Shown one piece after another: positions 59,673 through 64,000 of a stretch of 64,000 bases of DNA. Each line of letters opens with the position of its first letter. Position 1 is the stretch's first letter. Under the pieces are notes generated by a model, which made no database searches, was not told the DNA's origin, and saw only the letters and a list, made by a program, of their open reading frames with translations. The DNA lies in contig CAWEPH010000004.1 of assembly GCA_963810915.1 (NCBI GenBank), positions 248,001-312,000 on the forward strand, given 5' to 3'. Made by a program: the position numbers and the translations under genes. This DNA is from JAOUEA01 sp963810915. GTDB taxonomy: Bacteria > Actinomycetota > UBA4738 > HRBIN12.

Positions 59673-60881
59673 TCAGTGGGTGCCGGCGCTGGCGGCGTCG
59701 GGCACCATGCGGTCGCGCTCGAACCGATCGGGCGCGAACGGCGCGATCAGGTCGGGTGTGCGGCCCGTGGCGATCAGCTCCGCCGTGAGCTTCCCGAAGA
59801 TGGGGGAGCCCTTGAACCCCCAGGTCCCCATCCCGGCCATCAGGAAGAAGTTCCGCACCTCGGACTCCCCGAGCAGCGGGGAGGAGTCCGGCGTCATGTC
59901 ACAGAGGCCCGCCCACTGACGCATCGCTCGCGCCTTGGCCATGAACGGGAGGATCTGGATCGAGCGCTTCGCCGACTCCGCGAGGAAATCGAACGTGGAG
60001 CGGGTCGAGTACGTGTTGTAGGGCAGGATCTCCGCGCCCACCAGGAGCTCGCCTCGTGCGGTCTGCGAGATGTAGACGTAGAGGTCCATCGAGCTCACCA
60101 GGCCGTCCAGCACGTGCGCGTACGGTTCGGTCACGAAGGCCTGCAGCGGGTGGGTGCTGATGGGCAGGCGGAGGCCCGCCATCGACGCGAGGATCGAGCT
60201 GTAGCCCGCCACCGCGCTCACCACGACTCCCGCGCCGACGGAACCGGCGTCGGTGAGGACGCCGTGGCACACGCCGTCGCGCACGTCCAAGCCGGTGACC
60301 TCGACACCCTCGTGCACGTCCACGCCGCGCTCCTGCGCCGCCGTGGCGTATCCCCACACCACCGAGTCGTGATGCGCGAAGGATCCGGGTGGGTGGAAGG
60401 AGGCGCCGACGATCGGAAGCTCCCCGCCACCCGTCAGATCCACCAGCGGACACCGCTCCACGACCTCCTGGGGCGTGAGGATCTCGTTCGCCACGCCGTA
60501 CGCGTTGTTGAGCAGCGCCTTGTCGCGCTCCACCTCGAGGGCGTCGAACGTGTGCACGAGGTCGAGCTCGCCCTGTGTGCTGAACATCACGTTGAAGTCC
60601 AGCTCGGCGCTCAGGGTGCGCCAGATCTCCAGGCTCGCCTTGTAGAGGGGCACCGTCTCCGGCGTGTTGTAGTTGGCGCGCACGACCTGCGTATTGCGTC
60701 CGGAACCCCCCGAGCCGATGTACGCGCGCTCGAATACGGCCACGTTCCGCACCCCGTGGCCGGCGGCGAGGTTGTAGGCGAGTGCGAGGCCGTTCACCCC
60801 GCCACCCACGATCACGACGTCGTAGTGGGGCCTGACCTCTGCCTTGCGCAGGAACGTGCGCGTCCGCAGGAGGCCGGTCAC
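59673..60881 (-). CDS. soxB: Sarcosine oxidase beta subunit
   Basis: The 402-residue protein has a FAD dinucleotide-binding motif near its start (HYDVVIVGGGVNGLALAYNLA), ERAYIGSGGSGRN, and the HHDSVVWG segment that aligns with the histidine carrying covalent FMN in heterotetrameric sarcosine oxidases. The C-terminus has GMGTWGFKGSPIFGKLTAELI. It catalyses oxidation of sarcosine to glycine with folate-linked formaldehyde transfer. GTG 60881 overlaps the soxG stop (GTGA). It is the last gene of the operon seen here. Confidence 0.92.
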   Translation of the reverse strand: MTGLLRTRTFLRKAEVRPHYDVVIVGGGVNGLALAYNLAAGHGVRNVAVFERAYIGSGGSGRNTQVVRANYNTPETVPLYKASLEIWRTLSAELDFNVMFSTQGELDLVHTFDALEVERDKALLNNAYGVANEILTPQEVVERCPLVDLTGGGELPIVGASFHPPGSFAHHDSVVWGYATAAQERGVDVHEGVEVTGLDVRDGVCHGVLTDAGSVGAGVVVSAVAGYSSILASMAGLRLPISTHPLQAFVTEPYAHVLDGLVSSMDLYVYISQTARGELLVGAEILPYNTYSTRSTFDFLAESAKRSIQILPFMAKARAMRQWAGLCDMTPDSSPLLGESEVRNFFLMAGMGTWGFKGSPIFGKLTAELIATGRTPDLIAPFAPDRFERDRMVPDAASAGTH

Positions 60882-61390
60882 GAACGCGCCTCGTCCGGCG
60901 CGGGGGCCGCGGAGGGACCGCCCGACAACGTCCAGTCCGCGGGTTCGGTGCGTTCGCGGACCTGCAGGCCCGCGCACCGCGCGAGGATGCGCTCCCGCAG
61001 GTAGGCACGCCACATCGTCGGGACGAGGAGGTGCACGCGTCCGTTGGCGCACACGATCTTCGTGGGCACGCGGGCGACGTCGCCCTGGGCGAAGCCGTCC
61101 TCGGGGAGTTCGAGCGGTGACAGCCGCGCCATCGCACGGTCGGTGTCCTCGCCCTCCAGCGTCCACACCGTCCAGCCATCCGTGGCGTCGACCACCATGG
61201 CATCGGTGGCCCCGACGGCCTCGACCACGGCCGCGTGCGCACGCGCCACATCGGCGGTCGCCACGAGGAGCATCAGCTCGTCCGGCGCCACGCGACCCGC
61301 GTAGCCGTCGACCGCCTCGGCCGCATCCACGGCGCTCGGCGTGCCCACGCAGGTGATGACCCCGGTTCGGCTGGCGATCAGGTCAAGCAC
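60878..61390 (-). CDS. soxG: Sarcosine oxidase gamma subunit
   Basis: The 170-residue protein is the small gamma subunit. It has weak overall conservation but fits in place and size, with LMLLVATADVARAHAAVVEAVG, VWTLEGEDTDRAMARLSPLELPEDGFAQGDVARVPTKIVCANGRVHLLVPTMWRAYLRERIL, a SoxG-typical block. Start GTG 61390 overlaps the soxA stop by 8 nt, and its own stop overlaps the soxB start. Confidence 0.86.
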   Translation of the reverse strand: MLDLIASRTGVITCVGTPSAVDAAEAVDGYAGRVAPDELMLLVATADVARAHAAVVEAVGATDAMVVDATDGWTVWTLEGEDTDRAMARLSPLELPEDGFAQGDVARVPTKIVCANGRVHLLVPTMWRAYLRERILARCAGLQVRERTEPADWTLSGGPSAAPAPDEARS

Positions 61391-64000
61391 GCTGGCGCGC
61401 CCCTTCGGGGTCGTAGAACGGCGTGGGGACGATGCGCGCCGCCACGTCGCCGGCCCGTAAGTTCGCAGGGAAGACGCCCTCCACCGCGCGGATCCAGGCG
61501 AGTCCGATCCAGGTCTGCAGCGCCTCGGAGCGCGCACACGAGGTCACCCGGCCGACGATCCGCTCGCCCGCGTAGACCGGTGCACCGCGCTGAGGGGCAT
61601 CGTCGAACCGCAGCCCCACGAGCTTGCGTTCGAGCGGGATCCCCGCCATCCGCTCCAGCGCCATCTTCCCGACGAATGCCGGCTTGTCCATGTCGACGCT
61701 CCATCCGAGCCCGAGCTTGTGCGGATGGTCGTCCGGCAGCGTGTCCTGCCCGAGGTAGACGTGGCCCTTCTCCAGCCGGAGCACATCGAGCGCGTCCAGC
61801 CCATGGGGCGCGATACCGAGGTCTCGGCCCGCCTCCATCAGCGCCTCCCACAGCTCCACGCTCCGCGAACGAGGGTGGTGCAGTTCGAAGGAGACCTCCC
61901 CCACGAACCCGACGCGGATCGCGCGACACCCCACACCGGCGACGGTGACCTCTCGGTGACGGGCGTAGCCGAGCGCGTCCGCCGAGAGGTCGTCCTCGCA
62001 CAGGCGCTCCAACAGCGTCCGCGCCTTCGGGCCCGCGACGTTGATGGCCCCGAGCATCGCGGTCTGGTTCACGACATGGGCCTGCAGGCCCCACCGATCC
62101 GCCCAGTCACGTAGCCAGGCTTCCATCCGGTCGGCGCCGCCGGAGGTGGACGTGAGGTAGAAGCGACCGTCCTCGAGCGCGCAGACGAGGCCGTCGTCCA
62201 TCACGTAGCCGGCCTCGTCGAGCGCGAGCAGGTACCGCGCGCGGCCGACCTCGAGGTCGTCTATCCGGCACGGGAAGACGCGATCGAGGAGCGCGCGCGC
62301 GTCGGTGCCCCCGACCAGGAACTTGCCGAGCGTGCTCACGTCCATCAAGCTCACGCGCTCGCGTACGGCCCGGTATTCCTCCATCGCGTCTCCGTAGGAA
62401 TACGGGCGCTTCCAGCTCCCGGACCAGTCGAGGTCGGCGCGCGCCGCGAGGTGTGTCTCGTGCAGGGCGGTGCGCTTCTCGATCACCTCGTTCACGCCGC
62501 CGGCGATGTCCTCCAGCCGCACGGGACGTGCGGGCGGTCGCGAGGTGGTGCGGGGACTCGCGCCACTCCCGTTCACACCCGCGAACGTGGCGAGGTGCCG
62601 TCCGCACATCGCGCCCTGGCACGGGCCCATCGTCGCGGTCGTGTAACGTTTCAGGATCTCGGCGTTCGTCCAACCCTCGCGCCACGCCTGCGTGAGCTCC
62701 GCCACGCCCACGTCCTCGCAGAGGCAGACGACGCCGCCCGAGCCGAGCTGCGGCTGAGCGGGCTCGCGCGCCGGGTCGGCCTCGGTCGCGTCGGTCCCGG
62801 CCCGCGTGCCCGAGTCGAGGGCCTCTTCGAGGGTGCACCCCGGGAGCACGACGTCGCCCGCGCCCACGATCGGCAGGTCGGCCCCCATCCGGAGCAGACC
62901 GTCGCGCGGCGCGTACCCGAGAGAGATCACGAGGGCGTCGCACGCAAGGGTGCGTTGGCCTCGTGCGGTCTCGAGGGTGACCGACTCGACCTTCCCCCGG
63001 CCCTGCGCGGAGGCCAGCCGCCCCTCCCGCGTCACCGGGATGCCCGCGGGGATACGGTCCGCGAGGTGATCGGGCGCCACGACCTCCTCGATGCGCATCC
63101 CCGCCGCCCTCAGGGTCGCGAGGTGCGCGAGCCCCTCCTGCGTCTCGATCACCACGATCGCGCGCCGGCCCGGCATCACACCGTGCGCGCCGGCCATGCG
63201 GGCCGCGCCCCGGCCCAGCCACACGCCGGGCAGGTCGTTCCCCGGGAACACCCCGTGAGACTCGACCGCGCCCGTGGCGACGATCACCCGTCCGGCGTCC
63301 ACCTCCAGGAGCTCGTCCGGGCCGACGACCGGGACCAGTGGACCGTCGTAGACGCCGACGGCCACGTGGCTCTCGCGCAGGTCAACGTTGCTCATCGCGC
63401 GCAGCTCGACGCGGAGCGATCCGATCCGGTCGCGCACGAGACCGGGTGCCACCCCTGCGCCAACCGGTCCTTCGTCCACCACGAGGACGCGCGTCGACGG
63501 GTCGGCCGCCGCCGCCTTCGCGGCCGCGAGCCCGGCGGGGCCGCCGCCGATCACCACCACGTCCGCATGCAGGAACACCCGTTCCTTCAGGTGGGGCTCG
63601 CGTTCGACCGGCAGCGAGCCCACGCCGGTGTGGCGCCGGATGATCCTCTCGGCGATGGGCCAGAGCCAGCGCGGCCTGGAGAACACCTTGTAGTAGAAGC
63701 CGACGGGCATGAGGCGGTGCGCGCGGTCGGTGATGGCGAGCAGATCGCGCTCGGCGTTGGGGAACCCGGACTCCCGCCGGATGCGCTGGCCCGCACGGGC
63801 CGTCGTCGTGCAGGTGCGCACGCCCGGCTCGTCGTCCACGGTCATCAGGCAGTTCGGGCAGTCGCCCGAGAGGCAGTAGAGACCCCTGCGCCGGTGGTAC
63901 TTGAGGGAGCGGCTGAACGTGCGCACGCCGCCGCGGAAGAGCGCGGACGCGATCGTGTCGTCCTCGTGCAGGGGGACCCGCCGCCCCTCGAAATCGATCG
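61383..64000 (-). CDS. soxA: Sarcosine oxidase alpha subunit (N-terminus outside window)
   Basis: The frame is open to the right edge, so 872 residues are present and the start is missing. The visible N-terminus is a ferredoxin-like domain (IDFEGRRVPLHEDDTIASALF; SGDCPNCLM). Next comes a pyridine-nucleotide oxidoreductase (VVIGGGPAGLAAAKAAA), then a BFD-like cysteine cluster (VVCLCEDVGVAEL...GPCQGAMCG), and finally the GCV_T folate-binding half (KYTTA..., RARYLLALDEAGYVMDDGLV; VSFELHHP). It binds NAD and tetrahydrofolate. soxG and soxB follow with overlaps; no soxD lies between them. Confidence 0.94.
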   Translation of the reverse strand, partial: IDFEGRRVPLHEDDTIASALFRGGVRTFSRSLKYHRRRGLYCLSGDCPNCLMTVDDEPGVRTCTTTARAGQRIRRESGFPNAERDLLAITDRAHRLMPVGFYYKVFSRPRWLWPIAERIIRRHTGVGSLPVEREPHLKERVFLHADVVVIGGGPAGLAAAKAAAADPSTRVLVVDEGPVGAGVAPGLVRDRIGSLRVELRAMSNVDLRESHVAVGVYDGPLVPVVGPDELLEVDAGRVIVATGAVESHGVFPGNDLPGVWLGRGAARMAGAHGVMPGRRAIVVIETQEGLAHLATLRAAGMRIEEVVAPDHLADRIPAGIPVTREGRLASAQGRGKVESVTLETARGQRTLACDALVISLGYAPRDGLLRMGADLPIVGAGDVVLPGCTLEEALDSGTRAGTDATEADPAREPAQPQLGSGGVVCLCEDVGVAELTQAWREGWTNAEILKRYTTATMGPCQGAMCGRHLATFAGVNGSGASPRTTSRPPARPVRLEDIAGGVNEVIEKRTALHETHLAARADLDWSGSWKRPYSYGDAMEEYRAVRERVSLMDVSTLGKFLVGGTDARALLDRVFPCRIDDLEVGRARYLLALDEAGYVMDDGLVCALEDGRFYLTSTSGGADRMEAWLRDWADRWGLQAHVVNQTAMLGAINVAGPKARTLLERLCEDDLSADALGYARHREVTVAGVGCRAIRVGFVGEVSFELHHPRSRSVELWEALMEAGRDLGIAPHGLDALDVLRLEKGHVYLGQDTLPDDHPHKLGLGWSVDMDKPAFVGKMALERMAGIPLERKLVGLRFDDAPQRGAPVYAGERIVGRVTSCARSEALQTWIGLAWIRAVEGVFPANLRAGDVAARIVPTPFYDPEGARQRA

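Noticed and set aside
1..64000. tRNA, rRNA, insertion sequence, prophage or integrative-element boundary
   Set aside because: I looked for T-loop/anticodon patterns, transposase or integrase motifs and long flanking repeats and found nothing that could be supported.

Overview
The window is a 64 kb piece of a very GC-rich bacterial chromosome, most likely from an uncultured Actinomycetota. The evidence is an F420-type DUF385 nitroreductase fold, an LppM-like lipoprotein, several Tat substrates, many GTG starts with ATGA/GTGA gene overlaps, and a recurrent TANNNT promoter box placed 5-7 nt before start codons (leaderless genes). I saw no tRNA, rRNA, CRISPR array, insertion sequence, prophage or attachment site.

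Layout. 1-9.3 kb: mixed metabolism and lipid-phosphate genes (ornithine-cyclodeaminase family, winged-helix protein, two PAP2 phosphatases, a diacylglycerol-kinase-like protein, fibronectin-III and GH18 secreted proteins). 9.5-19.3 kb: secreted nuclease, GNAT, DUF385, methylglyoxal synthase, zinc alcohol dehydrogenase, a large FtsX-type ABC permease with a double ATPase, a folate cyclodeaminase-like protein. 19.5-28.9 kb: small membrane-anchored proteins in two paralogous pairs, a Tat-exported GH26-like protein, and the most interesting locus, a tightly overlapping eight-gene operon (22049-25968). That operon encodes a MauE-like membrane protein, a 25-cysteine secreted protein faintly resembling the methylamine dehydrogenase light chain, two membrane-anchored CxxC thioredoxin-like proteins, a polytopic membrane protein, a soluble protein, a 27-residue membrane peptide and a second Tat-exported cysteine-rich protein. 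I read it as an extracytoplasmic disulfide or cofactor maturation system dedicated to its two cysteine-rich products; this is inference.

29-41 kb: NYN-LOTUS protein, FAD oxidoreductase, SHOCT membrane protein, amidase, then a stretch (33.9-37.3 kb) in which six consecutive genes carry about twelve single-base frameshifts, followed by a peptide ABC importer (binding protein and two permeases, no ATPase in view). 41-45.2 kb: glutamate decarboxylase and a split transketolase divergent from an ArsR-family regulator. 45.2-52.2 kb: a giant secreted protein with ten InlB-B-type repeats between two beta-propellers, and a membrane protein fusing a degenerate PAP2 domain to a protein-kinase-like domain. 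52.3-64 kb: PfkB kinase, YbaK-type editing protein, VWA protein, secreted proteins, HD phosphohydrolase, LppM-like lipoprotein, EamA transporter, and a sarcosine oxidase operon (soxA-soxG-soxB) running in from the right edge.

At least nine genes are interrupted by single-base indels whose removal restores continuous conserved proteins, and gene lengths modulo 3 agree with the proposed indels. The likeliest cause is uncorrected assembly error, concentrated at 33.9-37.3 kb. These genes are listed as CDS over their full repaired span.
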